From assembly GCF_010384365.1 (NCBI RefSeq), contig NZ_CP048397.1:2852001-2916000 (forward strand): a stretch of DNA of 64,000 nucleotides. Direction: 5' to 3'. A program made the position numbers and the translations under genes. Shown here piece by piece: positions 46,351 through 55,834 of the stretch. How positions within the stretch are numbered: position 1 is the stretch's first letter; every line of letters starts with the position of its first letter. The notes under the pieces were generated by a model. The model was given only the letters and a program-made list of their open reading frames with translations, searched no databases and was not told the DNA's origin. The DNA is from Streptomyces sp. S4.7 (GTDB taxonomy: Bacteria > Actinomycetota > Actinomycetes > Streptomycetales > Streptomycetaceae).

Positions 46351-47208
46351 TCAGGCGTGCCTTCTCGCCACCGCGAAGATCCGGCGGAACGGGAACACCG
46401 TGCCGTGCGGGCCGGGTGGATACGCCTTGCGGAGCAGGTCGCCGTACTGGCCGAGGAAGTCCGCCGCGGCCTGGGGGTCGTCGGCGAGTTCGGTGAGGAC
46501 GGGCCGCAGGGCGGTGCCCTTGACCCAGTCGAGCACCGGGTCCTGGCCGGAGAGCAACTGGAGGTACGTGGTCTCCCAGGCGTCCGCCGTGCAGCCGAGG
46601 TCCGTGAGGCGCAGCAGGTAGTCGGCCGGATCCAGGATGTGTACGAAGCGCCGGCCGTGGCTGTCGAGACGGCGGCTCCAGCGCGGGGTCTCGCACAGTT
46701 CGCCGAGGAGCGCGTGGCTGGGGGCGGTGAAGTTGCCGGGGACCTGGAAGGCGAACGTACCGCCGGGGGTGAGGCCGTCGATCCAGCCGGGAAAGGATTC
46801 GGCGTGGTTCGGGACCCACTGGAGAGCGGCGTTGGAGACGATCAGGTCGTACGGCTCGTCGGGGGTCCAGTGGGCGGCGTCGGCGGACCGGAAGTCCAGC
46901 AGGCCGCCGCCGGGGGTGGGGCCCGCGTACTCCTTCTCGGCCTGCTCCAGCATCTCGGTGGAGAGATCGAAGCCGGTGATGTGGGCGGTGGGCCAACGTT
47001 CGGCGAGGAGCGCCGTGACGTTGCCGGGGCCGCAGCCGATGTCCGCTATCCGCGCGGGCCGGTTCCCGCCCGGCAGCTCGGGGATCCGGCCCAGCAGGTC
47101 CAGGAACGGGCGGGTGCGGTGCACGGAGTGGTGGAGATACTGCTGCGGGTCCCAGGTCGGTGCGGACGTGGATGCCGGGGTGGCCGCCGGAGTCGCTGCC
47201 GAATGCAT
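46351..47208 (-). CDS. SAM-dependent methyltransferase, trans-aconitate 2-methyltransferase-like
   Basis: This 285-aa class I methyltransferase has motif I IADIGCGPGN (about 54-63), GFDLST as motif II, and YDLIVSNAALQWVPNH as motif IV. It also has Tam-like features: WDPQQYL at the N-terminus, and FAFQVPGNFTAPSH. Tam enzymes methylate trans-aconitate. It is divergent from a MarR gene with a palindromic operator between them, so it is likely MarR-controlled. The substrate assignment is by family only. Confidence 0.85.
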   Translation of the reverse strand: MHSAATPAATPASTSAPTWDPQQYLHHSVHRTRPFLDLLGRIPELPGGNRPARIADIGCGPGNVTALLAERWPTAHITGFDLSTEMLEQAEKEYAGPTPGGGLLDFRSADAAHWTPDEPYDLIVSNAALQWVPNHAESFPGWIDGLTPGGTFAFQVPGNFTAPSHALLGELCETPRWSRRLDSHGRRFVHILDPADYLLRLTDLGCTADAWETTYLQLLSGQDPVLDWVKGTALRPVLTELADDPQAAADFLGQYGDLLRKAYPPGPHGTVFPFRRIFAVARRHA

Positions 47209-47284
47209 GTACGAAGTCCCCTCGGGATACGGAGCGGACGAGCGGATTCCCGTCCGCGCCCGACCATGCCCAAGCCTGCACCCA

Positions 47285-47304
47285 AGTATATCTTGACGTC
47301 AAGA
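47285..47304. promoter_or_regulatory. MarR operator in the tam/marR divergent promoter
   Basis: TCTTGACGTCAAGA (47291-47304) is a perfect 14-nt palindrome. On the minus strand it abuts a good -10, TATACT (47290-47285), of the methyltransferase. It lies 36 bp before the MarR start; TACACT at 47327-47332 could be the plus-strand -10. Binding would repress both genes. Confidence 0.6.
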
Positions 47305-47339
47305 GACTTCATGTCGACAGACCCTCTACACTGATCGCC

Positions 47340-47837
47340 ATGGAGGACGAGGTCGACCGTCTGGTCGCAGCATGGCGCCGGGAGCGGCCGGACCTCGACG
47401 TGGAACCACTTGAGGTGCTCAGCCGCGTCAGCAGGCTCGCGCGCCATCTCGACCGGGCCCGGCGCCTCGCGTTCTCCGAGCACCATCTGGAGCCGTGGGA
47501 GTTCGACGTCCTGACCTCGCTGCGGCGGGCGGGCGCTCCGTACCAGCTCTCCCCCGGTCAGCTGCTGACCCAGACCCTGGTGACGTCCGGCACGATGACC
47601 AACCGCATCGACCGGCTCGCGAAGAAGGACCTGGTCGAGCGGCTGCCCGACCCCAGCGACCGGCGCGGGGTCCTCGTCCGGCTCACCCCCGAAGGGCGTG
47701 ACCGCGCCGACCAGGCGCTGGCCGGGCTGCTCGCCCAGGAACGCGCGATCCTCGCGGAGCTGTCGCGCGGGCAGCGCGGCGAACTGGCCGCGCTGCTGCG
47801 CCGGTTGACCGCGCCGTTCGACAACATCCCCGGCTGA
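47340..47837 (+). CDS. MarR-family transcriptional regulator
   Basis: This 165-aa protein has a MarR winged helix (HHLEPWEFDVLTSLRRAG; LLTQTLVTSGTMTNRIDRLA; DLVERLPDPSDRRGVLVRLT with the wing D-x-R-G) at about 40-120 and flanking dimer helices. ATG 47340 starts directly downstream of the palindrome region. Sulfonamide/urate-type actinobacterial MarR proteins divergent from a Tam-like methyltransferase are a known arrangement; the ligand here is unknown. Confidence 0.9.
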   Translation: MEDEVDRLVAAWRRERPDLDVEPLEVLSRVSRLARHLDRARRLAFSEHHLEPWEFDVLTSLRRAGAPYQLSPGQLLTQTLVTSGTMTNRIDRLAKKDLVERLPDPSDRRGVLVRLTPEGRDRADQALAGLLAQERAILAELSRGQRGELAALLRRLTAPFDNIPG

Positions 47838-47847
47838 CACCCGCCCC

Positions 47848-47870
47848 GCCCGGCCCGGGAACGGCCGGGC
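47848..47870 (+). terminator. Hairpin after marR
   Basis: GCCCGGCC (47848-47855) pairs with GGCCGGGC (47863-47870) shortly after the MarR stop. Confidence 0.5.
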
Positions 47871-47956
47871 CCCGAAGATCCGCCGGCCCGGATCCAGGTC
47901 CTGTCTTCGAACTGGTGTCCGGCTCACGACGCCCGGCAAGATCCGAACGACAGACC

Positions 47957-48727
47957 CTAGCCCACCCGCACCGCGTCCGTGTCGCCCAGGTCCGCCGGGC
48001 CCACTCCCGCGCGGCGGGCCAGTGCGACCGCCGCCAGTGTCGAGTGGACGCCGAGCTTCCCCAGCACGTTCTGCATGTGCGTACGGACCGTGTGCGGGGA
48101 CAGGAAGAGGCGCTCGGCCACCGCCTTGCGCCCCAGGCCCGCCACCATGCAGCGCAGTACCTCCAGCTCGCGCGGCGTCAGCGAGTCGACCAGCCGCTCG
48201 CTGTCCGTGCGGTGCTTGCGCGCGGCGGTCAGCTCCCGCAGGACGCTCGTGAGCAGCGCGGGCGGCAGATGTGTCTCGTCGCGCAGCACGCCCCTGATCA
48301 CCGCCAGCAGCCGCTGCAGCGAGCAGTCCTTGGCGACCCAGCCGGACGCGCCCGCCTGGAGCGCGAGTGCCGCGCGGCTCGGGTCGTCCTTCTCCGCGAG
48401 GACCACGCAGCGCACGGACGGCTGTCCCGAACGCACGCCCGCGACCAGCGAGATGCCGTCGACGAGCCCGAGACCCGCCTCGCCGCTGTCGGGTACGGCG
48501 CGCGCCACCGGACCGCCGCCCGTACCCGCGACGACGCCCAGGTCGGCGTCGACCAGCATCACGTCGTACGCGCGCCCCTCCGTCGCCGCCCGTTCGAGAC
48601 AGCGCAGCGCGGCGGGACCGCTGCCGGCGGCCGCGACGTCCACGTCGGGCTCCGCCGCGAGGGCGGCTGCCAGCGACTCGGCGAATATGCGGTGGTCGTC
48701 CACCACGAGAACTCTGATACGGACCAA
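47957..48727 (-). CDS. NarL/LuxR-type response regulator
   Basis: This 256-aa protein starts at TTG 48727, the first codon of the receiver domain (VRIRVLVVDDHRIF), behind GGGGGTG. The receiver keeps the acidic pair (Asp10, Asp11), the phosphoacceptor Asp60 (MLVDADLG) and Lys (GWVAKD). It carries a Gly/Ala insert after Asp60. The C-terminal LuxR HTH (LTPRELEVLRCMVAGL, RLFLSPHTVRTHMQNVLGKLG) is intact. No kinase gene is adjacent. An upstream in-frame extension is low-complexity and was discarded. Confidence 0.87.
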   Translation of the reverse strand: MVRIRVLVVDDHRIFAESLAAALAAEPDVDVAAAGSGPAALRCLERAATEGRAYDVMLVDADLGVVAGTGGGPVARAVPDSGEAGLGLVDGISLVAGVRSGQPSVRCVVLAEKDDPSRAALALQAGASGWVAKDCSLQRLLAVIRGVLRDETHLPPALLTSVLRELTAARKHRTDSERLVDSLTPRELEVLRCMVAGLGRKAVAERLFLSPHTVRTHMQNVLGKLGVHSTLAAVALARRAGVGPADLGDTDAVRVG

Positions 48728-48983
48728 TTGACACCCCCAGATGTCGGGGCGCGGACGACGCGGGTACGGCGCCCGGTGGGGTGAGTTCGCGTCGCGTGGA
48801 CACTGGTACCGCCACGGCCGCCGCCGTGCGGCTGCCCACCCACCCCGGGCGTCGTACCCGACTGTCTCGCTTCCCTGATCAGCACCGGCCCCCACCGGTG
48901 CTGTGCATCAGCGTACGGGCGGGCGCCGGGAGCGGAAGACTATTTGCAGAACTGATCGGCGACGTCTGGTTAGTCTGGGGCGC

Positions 48984-49427
48984 ATGTTGCGTCTGGAGAC
49001 GGAAGTCGACAACGAACGACGGGCGTTGCTGCAAGAGCGGATGCGGGAGACCAACACCGCCCGTTCCGCCGTCCTGCGCGAGCTGCGGGGGTCGGCCGAC
49101 GACGAGGAGTTCCAGCTGCACGTGTGGCTGCTGGACGAGTCGACGGGCGCGCTGGCCGGCGGTCTCGCGGCCCATGTGTGGGCGCGCTGGCTCCATGTCG
49201 ATCTGCTGTGGATGGACGAGACGCACCGCGGCGCGGGTCTCGGCACGCGCCTGCTGACGGAGGCGGAGGATCTGGCCCGCGCCCGTGGCTGTACGCACGC
49301 GCGCCTGGAGACCTGGGACTTCCAGGCGCCGGCGTTCTACCGGCGGCAGGGCTACGACCTGGCGGGGCACATCCCCGACTATCCGCCCGGCGTCACGGAG
49401 TTCCTCTTCATCAAGCGCCTGGCCTGA
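48984..49427 (+). CDS. GNAT-family N-acetyltransferase
   Basis: This 147-aa protein has GNAT motifs: HVDLLWMDETHRGAGLGTRL (acetyl-CoA binding R-G-x-G-L-G at about 79-90), ARARGCTHARLETWDFQAPA and FYRRQGYDLAGHIPDYP. It ends in FLFIKRLA. ATG 48984 lies only eight bases after TAGTCT (48971-48976), so a leaderless transcript is possible. The substrate is unknown. Confidence 0.88.
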   Translation: MLRLETEVDNERRALLQERMRETNTARSAVLRELRGSADDEEFQLHVWLLDESTGALAGGLAAHVWARWLHVDLLWMDETHRGAGLGTRLLTEAEDLARARGCTHARLETWDFQAPAFYRRQGYDLAGHIPDYPPGVTEFLFIKRLA

Positions 49428-49458
49428 GACCTCACCCGAACCGAGGAAGGCGCCGCCC

Positions 49459-50616
49459 TCAGCCCACCCGGTACGCCCCCCGCGACGGGACCGCCGGAAA
49501 GACGCGGGGCGCCGTGTGTCCCACTGTCGCGAACGCCTCCAGGACCGCCTTCGTCACCGTGTCCGCGTCCGCCGTCTCGACCAGGACGATCGCCGAGCCG
49601 CCGAAGCCGCCGCCCGTCATCCGCGCGCCGAGCGCGCCCGCCGCCACCGCCGACGACACCACCAGGTCCAGCTCCGCGCACGAGACCCGCAGGTCGTCGC
49701 GGAGCGAGACATGGCCCTCGACCAGGACCGGGCCGACCGCGCGGACGTCGCCCGCGTCGAGGAGGCCGATGACCCGCTCCACCCGGTGGTTGTCGCTCAC
49801 GACGTGGCGGACACAGCGGCGTACGTTCTCCTCCTCGCCGGCCAGCCGCTCCAGCGCCGCGGGCAGACGTGCGTACTCGACCTCACGCAGCGTGCGCGCG
49901 CCGAGCGCCCGCGCGCCGGTCTCGCAACCGGCGCGCCGCTGCGCGTACGCGCCGTCGCCCAGGGCGTGCTTCACACGTGTGTCGACGACCAGCAGCTCAA
50001 GCCCGACGGCGGCGAGGTCGAAGGGGACCTGGCGCTGCGAGAGGTCGCGGGTGTCGAGGTACAGCGCGTGCCCGTCGGTGCAGCAGGCGGAGGCCATCTG
50101 GTCCATGACGCCACAGGGGACGCCGACGAACGCGTTCTCGGCGCGCTGGGCGAGGACCGCCGACTCGGGCGCCGAGAGGCCGAGTTCGTACAGGTCGTTC
50201 AGTGCGAGCGCGGTCACGACCTCCAGCGCCGCCGACGAGGAGAGTCCCGCGCCCGTCGGCACCGTCGACGCGAGGTGGATGTCGGCGCCCGGTATCTCGT
50301 GGCCCGCCTCGCGCAGCGCCCATACGACGCCCGCCGGGTAGGCGGCCCAGCCGGTGTCCGAGAGCGGCACCAGTTCGTCGACGGCCAGCCGCACCACCCC
50401 GCCGGGGGTGTCGGCGGAGTGCACGCGCAGGACGCCGTCCGTGCGCCGCGACACCGCGGCGACGGCGGTGTGCGGCAGTGCGAGCGGCATCACGAAACCG
50501 TCGTTGAAGTCGGTGTACTCGCCGATGAGATTCACCCGGCCCGGCGCGGCCCACACACCCTCGGGCGCCGCGCCGTACAGGTCCTGGAACCCGTCGGCCA
50601 CGCTCGGACCACTCAC
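49459..50616 (-). CDS. galK: Galactokinase
   Basis: This 385-aa GHMP kinase phosphorylates galactose in the Leloir pathway. The galactokinase signature [19 protein letters not shown] is near residue 25. The ATP loop [13 protein letters not shown] and C-terminal [15 protein letters not shown] are present. GTG 50616 has GAGGAG eight bases upstream and overlaps the galE stop (GTGA). It is the last gene of galT-galE-galK. Confidence 0.96.
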   Translation of the reverse strand: MSGPSVADGFQDLYGAAPEGVWAAPGRVNLIGEYTDFNDGFVMPLALPHTAVAAVSRRTDGVLRVHSADTPGGVVRLAVDELVPLSDTGWAAYPAGVVWALREAGHEIPGADIHLASTVPTGAGLSSSAALEVVTALALNDLYELGLSAPESAVLAQRAENAFVGVPCGVMDQMASACCTDGHALYLDTRDLSQRQVPFDLAAVGLELLVVDTRVKHALGDGAYAQRRAGCETGARALGARTLREVEYARLPAALERLAGEEENVRRCVRHVVSDNHRVERVIGLLDAGDVRAVGPVLVEGHVSLRDDLRVSCAELDLVVSSAVAAGALGARMTGGGFGGSAIVLVETADADTVTKAVLEAFATVGHTAPRVFPAVPSRGAYRVG

Positions 50617-51581
50617 CTGTGTGTCTCCTCTCGACGTGCGAACGCCCACGCGTCCGCGACGATCCCGGCCAGGTCGGCGCGGCTCGGGGTCCAGCCCAGG
50701 CGCTCGCGCGCCGTGGCGGCGGCGGCGACCAGGACCGCGGGGTCGCCGGCGCGGCGCGGCGCCGCGACTTCCGGTACCGGGTGCCCGGTGACGGTACGCA
50801 CGGTCTCGATGACCTCGCGGACGGAGAACCCGCTGCCGTTGCCCAGGTTGCAGATCAGGTGTTCACTCTCGGCGGCAGCCGTCAGGGCCAGCAGATGGGC
50901 GTCGGCGAGGTCGGCGACATGGATGTAGTCGCGCACGCAGGTGCCGTCCGGGGTCGGGTAGTCGTCGCCGTACACGGAGATCGACTCCCGTGTGCCGAGG
51001 GCGACTTGCAGGACGAGCGGGATCAGGTGCGACTCGGGGTCGTGGCGCTCGCCGTAACTGCCGTACGCGCCCGCGACGTTGAAGTACCGCAGCGAGACAG
51101 CGGCGAGCCCGTGCGCCACGCACTCGCCGCTGATCATGTGGTCGACGGCGAGCTTGGAGGCGCCGTAGGGGCTGGTCGGCGCGGTCGGGTCGGTCTCGGT
51201 GATCGGGGTGGAGACGGGCTCGCCGTACGTCGCGGCCGTCGAGGAGAATACGAGTCTGCGTACGCCCGCCGCGCGCATGGCCTCCAGCAGCGCCATCGAG
51301 CCGCCGACATTGTTGTCCCAGTACTTCTCGGGCTTCGCGACGGACTCGCCGACCTGCGAGGACGCGGCGAAGTGCAGGACCGCGTCGTAGGAGGGGTCGA
51401 GCCACTTGACCGCGTCGTGGACCCGGCCCTCGATGAATTCGGCGCCCGTGGGGACCGCTTCCCGGAAGCCGGTGGAGAGGTCGTCGAGCACGGTCACCTC
51501 GTGCCCGGCCTCCAGCAGATGCGTGGCGACCACGCTGCCGACATACCCCGCGCCGCCCGTCACCAGATACTTGCCACTCAC
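50613..51581 (-). CDS. galE: UDP-glucose 4-epimerase
   Basis: This 322-aa extended SDR has the NAD-binding [20 protein letters not shown] at the N-terminus. The catalytic region has [11 protein letters not shown] and the YxxxK pair in [11 protein letters not shown], then RYFNVAGA and [20 protein letters not shown]. It interconverts UDP-galactose and UDP-glucose. It overlaps galT by GTGA and galK by GTGA. Confidence 0.96.
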   Translation of the reverse strand: MSGKYLVTGGAGYVGSVVATHLLEAGHEVTVLDDLSTGFREAVPTGAEFIEGRVHDAVKWLDPSYDAVLHFAASSQVGESVAKPEKYWDNNVGGSMALLEAMRAAGVRRLVFSSTAATYGEPVSTPITETDPTAPTSPYGASKLAVDHMISGECVAHGLAAVSLRYFNVAGAYGSYGERHDPESHLIPLVLQVALGTRESISVYGDDYPTPDGTCVRDYIHVADLADAHLLALTAAAESEHLICNLGNGSGFSVREVIETVRTVTGHPVPEVAAPRRAGDPAVLVAAAATARERLGWTPSRADLAGIVADAWAFARREETHR

Positions 51582-52624
51582 GCGCTCGCTACCTCTCGCA
51601 GTCGCTCGGCCGCGGTCTCCGGCGGTACGTCGTTGATGAAGACGCTCATTCCGGACTCGGATCCCGCGAGGAACTTCAGCTTGCCCGATGTCCGGCGGAT
51701 CGTGAAAAGCTCCAGGTGGAGTGCGAAGTCGTGGCGCCCCGGTTGGCGGAACGGCGCCTGGTGCCAGGCGGAGATGTACGGCGTCGGCGGTTCGTCCGCG
51801 CCGAAGATCCGGTCGAAGCGCCGCAGCAGCTCCAGATAGACGGCGGGGAACTCGGCGCGCGCCGCCTCGTCCAGGCCCCGCAGGTCCGGCACCCGGCGCA
51901 GCGGGTAGAGGTGCACCTCGTACGGCCAGTGCGCCGCGTACGGCACGAACGCCACCCAGTGCTCACCCGTGAGAATCACCCGTCCGTCGGCCCGCTCGCG
52001 CTCCAGGACGTCGTCGAAGAGGTTGCCCCCGGTGGCGGCGCGGTGCTCGGCGACCGATCGGGACATCTGTTCGGTTCGGGGGGTGACGAAGGGGTACGCG
52101 TAGATCTGCCCGTGCGGATGCCCGAGGGTCACGCCGATCTCGGGGCCGCGGTTCTCGAAGCAGAACACCTGCTCCACCTGCGGGAGTTCGGCCAGTTCGG
52201 CGGTGCGGTCGGTCCACGCGTCGAGGACGAGACCGGCCTGTTGTTCGGTGAGATCGGCGAACGAGGCACCGTGGTCGGAGGTGAAGCAGACGACTTCGCA
52301 GCGTCCGCAGTCCCCGGCGAGCGAGGGGAAGCGGTTCTCGAAGACGACCACGTCGTAGTCGCTGTCGGGGATCTCGCCGAGGCGGCCCGCGGCGGTGTCG
52401 GTGGGGCAGAGCGGGCACTCGCCGGCCGGCGGGTGGTAGGTGCGGCCCTGGCGGTGCGAGGCGACGGCGACCGAGTCGCCGAGCAGCGGGTCGCGGCGGA
52501 TCCCGGAGGTGGTGGAGATCGGTTCGAGTGGCCGCCGGTCCACGGCGTCGCGTACGGCGTCGTCACGGGAGTCGTAGTAGATCAGCTCCCGGCCGTCGGC
52601 GAGCGACGTCACCGTCTTCTTCAT
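51578..52624 (-). CDS. galT: Galactose-1-phosphate uridylyltransferase
   Basis: This 348-aa HIT-superfamily enzyme transfers UMP between UDP-glucose and galactose-1-phosphate. The active-site [12 protein letters not shown] motif is present, as are the zinc-site CPLCP and the [12 protein letters not shown] segment typical of GalT. It is the first gene of the gal operon. Its ATG is 218 bp from the divergent symporter start, with candidate repressor sites between. Confidence 0.96.
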   Translation of the reverse strand: MKKTVTSLADGRELIYYDSRDDAVRDAVDRRPLEPISTTSGIRRDPLLGDSVAVASHRQGRTYHPPAGECPLCPTDTAAGRLGEIPDSDYDVVVFENRFPSLAGDCGRCEVVCFTSDHGASFADLTEQQAGLVLDAWTDRTAELAELPQVEQVFCFENRGPEIGVTLGHPHGQIYAYPFVTPRTEQMSRSVAEHRAATGGNLFDDVLERERADGRVILTGEHWVAFVPYAAHWPYEVHLYPLRRVPDLRGLDEAARAEFPAVYLELLRRFDRIFGADEPPTPYISAWHQAPFRQPGRHDFALHLELFTIRRTSGKLKFLAGSESGMSVFINDVPPETAAERLREVASA

Positions 52625-52666
52625 CGTTTTCTTCCTCCGGCCGCACCCGAGCCCGCACCCAAACAG

Positions 52667-52765
52667 AACTAAACATAACTAACCACGAGCCAACACCTAC
52701 GTCAACGGTTGCGACACTCGATCACGATCGAACAAAGAACACCATCAAAAGTGTTCAGTTTAGTT
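52667..52765. promoter_or_regulatory. Candidate repressor half-sites in the gal/symporter divergent promoter
   Basis: AACTAA occurs at 52667-52672 and 52677-52682 (10 bp apart). Its reverse, TTAGTT, occurs at 52760-52765 next to TTCAGTT. This AT-rich, repeated, inverted array flanks the divergent promoters and resembles operators of DeoR-type sugar repressors. The repressor gene is not in the window. TCGATCACGATCGA is a further palindrome between them. Confidence 0.4.
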
Positions 52766-52842
52766 AATGGGAGGCGTAAGTTCCGACGGAGTCATTGCAG
52801 GCTCCACCGACGAAACGTTCACGCGACGAAGCGGGTACCCCC

Positions 52843-54525
52843 ATGCAGTCCCCCACGTACTACCTGGCCGAAGGACTTCGGCTCCCCACGAACGGCCTCG
52901 ACTACGCGATCCTGGCGATCTACTTCATCGTGGTCCTCGGCATCGGCTTCGCCGCCCGGGCGAGCGTCAAGACCAGCCTCGACTTCTTCCTCTCCGGCAG
53001 ATCACTGCCGGCCTGGGTCACCGGCCTCGCGTTCGTCGCCGCCAACCTCGGCGCGACCGAGATCCTCGGCATGGCCGCGACCGGCGCCCAGTACGGCGTG
53101 GCCGTCGTCCACTGGTACTGGATCGGCGCGATCCCCGCCATGGTCTTCCTCGGCCTGGTGATGATGCCGTTCTACTACGGCTCCAAGGTGCGGTCCGTCC
53201 CCGAGTTCCTGCTCCAGCGCTTCGACAAGTCGGCGCACCTGCTCAGCTCGGTCCTCTTCGCCTTCGCCGCCATCCTCATCGCGGGCGTCAACCTCTACGC
53301 CCTGTCGATCGTGGTCGAGGCGCTGCTCGGCTGGCCCCAGTGGGTCTCGATCGTCGTCGCCGGGTTCTTCGTCCTCGCGTACATCACCGTCGGCGGCCTC
53401 TCGTCGGCGATCTACAACGAAGTGCTCCAGTTCTTCGTCATCCTCGCGGCCCTCATCCCCCTCACGGTCCTCGGCCTCAAGCGGGTCGGCGGCTGGGACG
53501 GTCTGACCGGCTCGCTGAGCGCGAGCAAGGGCGACAACTTCCTGAGCGCCTGGGGCGGTACGGGCATCGGCGACGCCAACCCGCTCGGCGCCAACTGGCT
53601 GACGATCGTCCTCGGGCTCGGCTTCGTACTCTCCTTCGGCTACTGGACGACCAACTTCGCCGAGGTGCAGCGCGCGCTCTCCGCGAAGAACCTCTCGGCC
53701 GCCAAGCGCACCCCGCTGATCGCCGCGTTCCCGAAGATCTTCATCGTCTTCCTGGTGATGATCCCGGGCCTGGCCGCCGCCGTGATCGTGCCGAAGATAG
53801 GCACGGCGGGCTCGGACCTCACGTACAACGACGCGATCCCCCTGCTGATGCAGGAGTTGCTGCCCAACGGTGTGCTCGGGATCGCCGTCACGGGTCTGAT
53901 GGCCGCCTTCATGGCCGGCATGGCGGCGAACGTGTCGTCCTTCAACACCGTCTTCACCACCGACATCTGGCAGAAGTACGTGGTCAAGGACCGCGAGGAC
54001 ACGTACTACCTGCGCTTCGGACGGCTGATCACCGCGATCGGTGTACTGGCCTCCGTCGGCACGGCCTTCATCGCCGCCAGCTTCTCCAACATCATGAGCT
54101 ACCTCCAGACCCTGTTCTCCTTCTTCAACGTGCCGATGTTCGTGGTCTTCATCATCGGTATGTTCTGGAAGCGGGCCTCGATGAAGTCCGGCGCCTGGGG
54201 TCTGGTCGCCGGTACGACGGCCGCGATGGTCAACTACTTCTGGATCTACAAGCAGGGCGTCATCGGCATACCCAGCGACCAGGGCGCCAACTTCGTCTCC
54301 GCGATCGTCGGCTTCGTCGCCGGCGCGGTGGTGATGGTCGCCGTCACGCTGTTCACCGCGCCGAAGCCGGAGGCCGAACTCGCGGGCCTGGTCTACGGGA
54401 CGACGTCACCCGGCATGTCCGAGGCACCCGCCGAGGGCGACGACGCCTGGTACCGCAAGCCCGCCCTGCTCGGCTGGGGCGCGATCGTCATCGCCGCGGC
54501 CTGCTACATCCCGTACTCGTTCTGA
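52843..54525 (+). CDS. Sodium:solute symporter (SSS/SLC5 family)
   Basis: This 560-aa protein has about 13-14 helices with SSS features: LDFFLSGRSLPAWVTGLAFV near 45-65, GGLSSAIYNEVLQFFVI near 195, and GLMAAFMAGMAANVSSFNTV near 360 (the sodium-site helix). ATG 52843 begins MQSPTYYLAEG. It is divergent from galTEK and shares its control region, so galactose or a related sugar is the likely substrate; this is inference from context. A 101-aa membrane protein follows 20 bp downstream. Confidence 0.9.
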   Translation: MQSPTYYLAEGLRLPTNGLDYAILAIYFIVVLGIGFAARASVKTSLDFFLSGRSLPAWVTGLAFVAANLGATEILGMAATGAQYGVAVVHWYWIGAIPAMVFLGLVMMPFYYGSKVRSVPEFLLQRFDKSAHLLSSVLFAFAAILIAGVNLYALSIVVEALLGWPQWVSIVVAGFFVLAYITVGGLSSAIYNEVLQFFVILAALIPLTVLGLKRVGGWDGLTGSLSASKGDNFLSAWGGTGIGDANPLGANWLTIVLGLGFVLSFGYWTTNFAEVQRALSAKNLSAAKRTPLIAAFPKIFIVFLVMIPGLAAAVIVPKIGTAGSDLTYNDAIPLLMQELLPNGVLGIAVTGLMAAFMAGMAANVSSFNTVFTTDIWQKYVVKDREDTYYLRFGRLITAIGVLASVGTAFIAASFSNIMSYLQTLFSFFNVPMFVVFIIGMFWKRASMKSGAWGLVAGTTAAMVNYFWIYKQGVIGIPSDQGANFVSAIVGFVAGAVVMVAVTLFTAPKPEAELAGLVYGTTSPGMSEAPAEGDDAWYRKPALLGWGAIVIAAACYIPYSF

Positions 54526-54545
54526 CAGAAACGGAGGCACACATC

Positions 54546-54851
54546 ATGTCCGACCTGCACAAGGAAGTCTCCGAACTGGAAGGCCGGTCCGCCACGGCGG
54601 CCCGCCTGTTCGACATCCGGCTCATCATCGGCGGCCTGTTCACGCTGTACGGGGTGATCGTCACCGTCGCCGGTGTCTTCGTCTCCGACGCGGACATGGA
54701 GAAGGCCGAGGGCGTCAACATCAACCTCTGGACGGGGCTGGCGATGCTGGCACTCGGCCTGTTCTTCCTGGGCTGGATGAAGCTGCGCCCGACGGAGATA
54801 CCCCCGCCGGCCGCGTCGGACGAACCGGGCGCGCCCGACACCGGGAAGTAA
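54546..54851 (+). CDS. Small two-helix membrane protein downstream of the symporter
   Basis: This 101-aa protein has two helices (LIIGGLFTLYGVIVTVAGVFV, about 26-46, and LWTGLAMLALGLFFLGWMKL, about 61-80) and an acidic Pro-rich tail. ATG 54546 lies 20 bp after the symporter stop with ACGGAGG upstream. It is a regular companion of this symporter type in actinobacteria, as far as I recall. An accessory role is inferred. Confidence 0.8.
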   Translation: MSDLHKEVSELEGRSATAARLFDIRLIIGGLFTLYGVIVTVAGVFVSDADMEKAEGVNINLWTGLAMLALGLFFLGWMKLRPTEIPPPAASDEPGAPDTGK

Positions 54852-54886
54852 CCGGCCCGCGGCCCGTCGCCGCGCCCGCCCCGATC

Positions 54887-54928
54887 GATCGCCGGACCGG
54901 CCGCCTCTGCGCGGCCCGTCCGGCGATC
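54887..54928. terminator. Terminator and repeat copy A
   Basis: GATCGCCGGAC (54887-54897) pairs with GTCCGGCGATC (54918-54928), and an inner GGCCGC/GCGGCC stem extends it. It lies between convergent genes. A near-identical element is found at 55745-55782. Confidence 0.7.
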
Positions 54929-55595
54929 ACTCGTTCATGGCGCGGTCCAGCAGTCCCGTCCGGGCGGCCAGCGCCGCCGCCTCCAGCCGGGAGCCGACCC
55001 CCAGCTTCATCAGGACCCGCTGCACATGCGTACGGGCGGTGCTCGGCGCGATCCCCATACCGGCGGCGATCAGCCGGGTGTCGTCCCCCTCGGCGACCCG
55101 CACCAGCACCTCGATCTCGCGCGGTGTGAGCATCCGCAGCAGCCGCTGCCCCTCGTCGTCCGGCTGGGCCACCGGATTCAGCAGTTCGGTGAACGCCCCC
55201 TGCAACAGCCCCGGCGCCACGGCCGCGTCGCCCGCCCGCGCCTTCACTATGGCCCGCTCCACTCCCTCGATGCGCTCGTCGTGCCGTACGTATCCGCACG
55301 CCCCGGCCGCGAACGCGGCGGCGATGCCGCGCGGGCTCGGCACCGGTCCCAGGACCACGACCGCCACCTGCGGGCGGTCGCGCCGGATCCGTACGATCGG
55401 GTCGAAGGCGCCGGGACCGGCCGGAGCCGCCGTCCCCATGAGGCACACCTCGGGCGCCCGGCTCACGACCAGTTCGGCGGCGCCGGCCGTGGGCGCGGCG
55501 GCGGCGAGCACCCGGTGCCCGCGCAGTTTCAGGGCCGAGGCGAGCGCCTCGGCGAGTAGTCGGTGGTCGTCAACCACCATGAGCCGTATACCCAT
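54927..55595 (-). CDS. LuxR-type regulator with degenerate receiver
   Basis: This 222-aa protein keeps the first acidic pair (IRLMVVDDHRLLAEALASAL, Asp9/Asp10). At the phosphoacceptor place it reads CLMGTAAP, so Asp is Gly54, and the conserved Lys is replaced (GYVRHD). Phosphorylation is therefore unlikely, and ligand- or protein-mediated control is probable. The LuxR HTH (LTPREIEVLVRVAEGDDTRL, GIAPSTARTHVQRVLMKLG) is intact. No kinase is nearby. A repeated hairpin lies on each side of the gene. Confidence 0.87.
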   Translation of the reverse strand: MGIRLMVVDDHRLLAEALASALKLRGHRVLAAAAPTAGAAELVVSRAPEVCLMGTAAPAGPGAFDPIVRIRRDRPQVAVVVLGPVPSPRGIAAAFAAGACGYVRHDERIEGVERAIVKARAGDAAVAPGLLQGAFTELLNPVAQPDDEGQRLLRMLTPREIEVLVRVAEGDDTRLIAAGMGIAPSTARTHVQRVLMKLGVGSRLEAAALAARTGLLDRAMNE

Positions 55596-55744
55596 CGAGC
55601 AATCCCATCCCCCCAGGCCCAGGGCCCCCCGGCCCCCCGGCCGCCCTGACCCGGCAAGCTACACGCTCGGCCGGGACCGCGCGCCCCCATACGGGTAAGA
55701 AGACGCCCACTTGTCGAATTCGCCGCGATTCAGGGGCGAACGTG

Positions 55745-55782
55745 ATCGCCGGACGGGCCGCGTGTGCGGCCCGTCCGGCGGT
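55745..55782. terminator. Terminator and repeat copy B
   Basis: CGCCGGACGGGCCGC (55747-55761) pairs with GCGGCCCGTCCGGCG (55766-55780), a perfect 15-bp stem with GTGT loop, 55 bp beyond the stop of the minus-strand PQQ-propeller gene. Nearly the same sequence as 54887-54928. Confidence 0.75.
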
Positions 55783-55834
55783 CGAGGACGAACGGCCCAC
55801 CGGGCGGACCCGGTGAACTCCTGCGCCCACCCCA

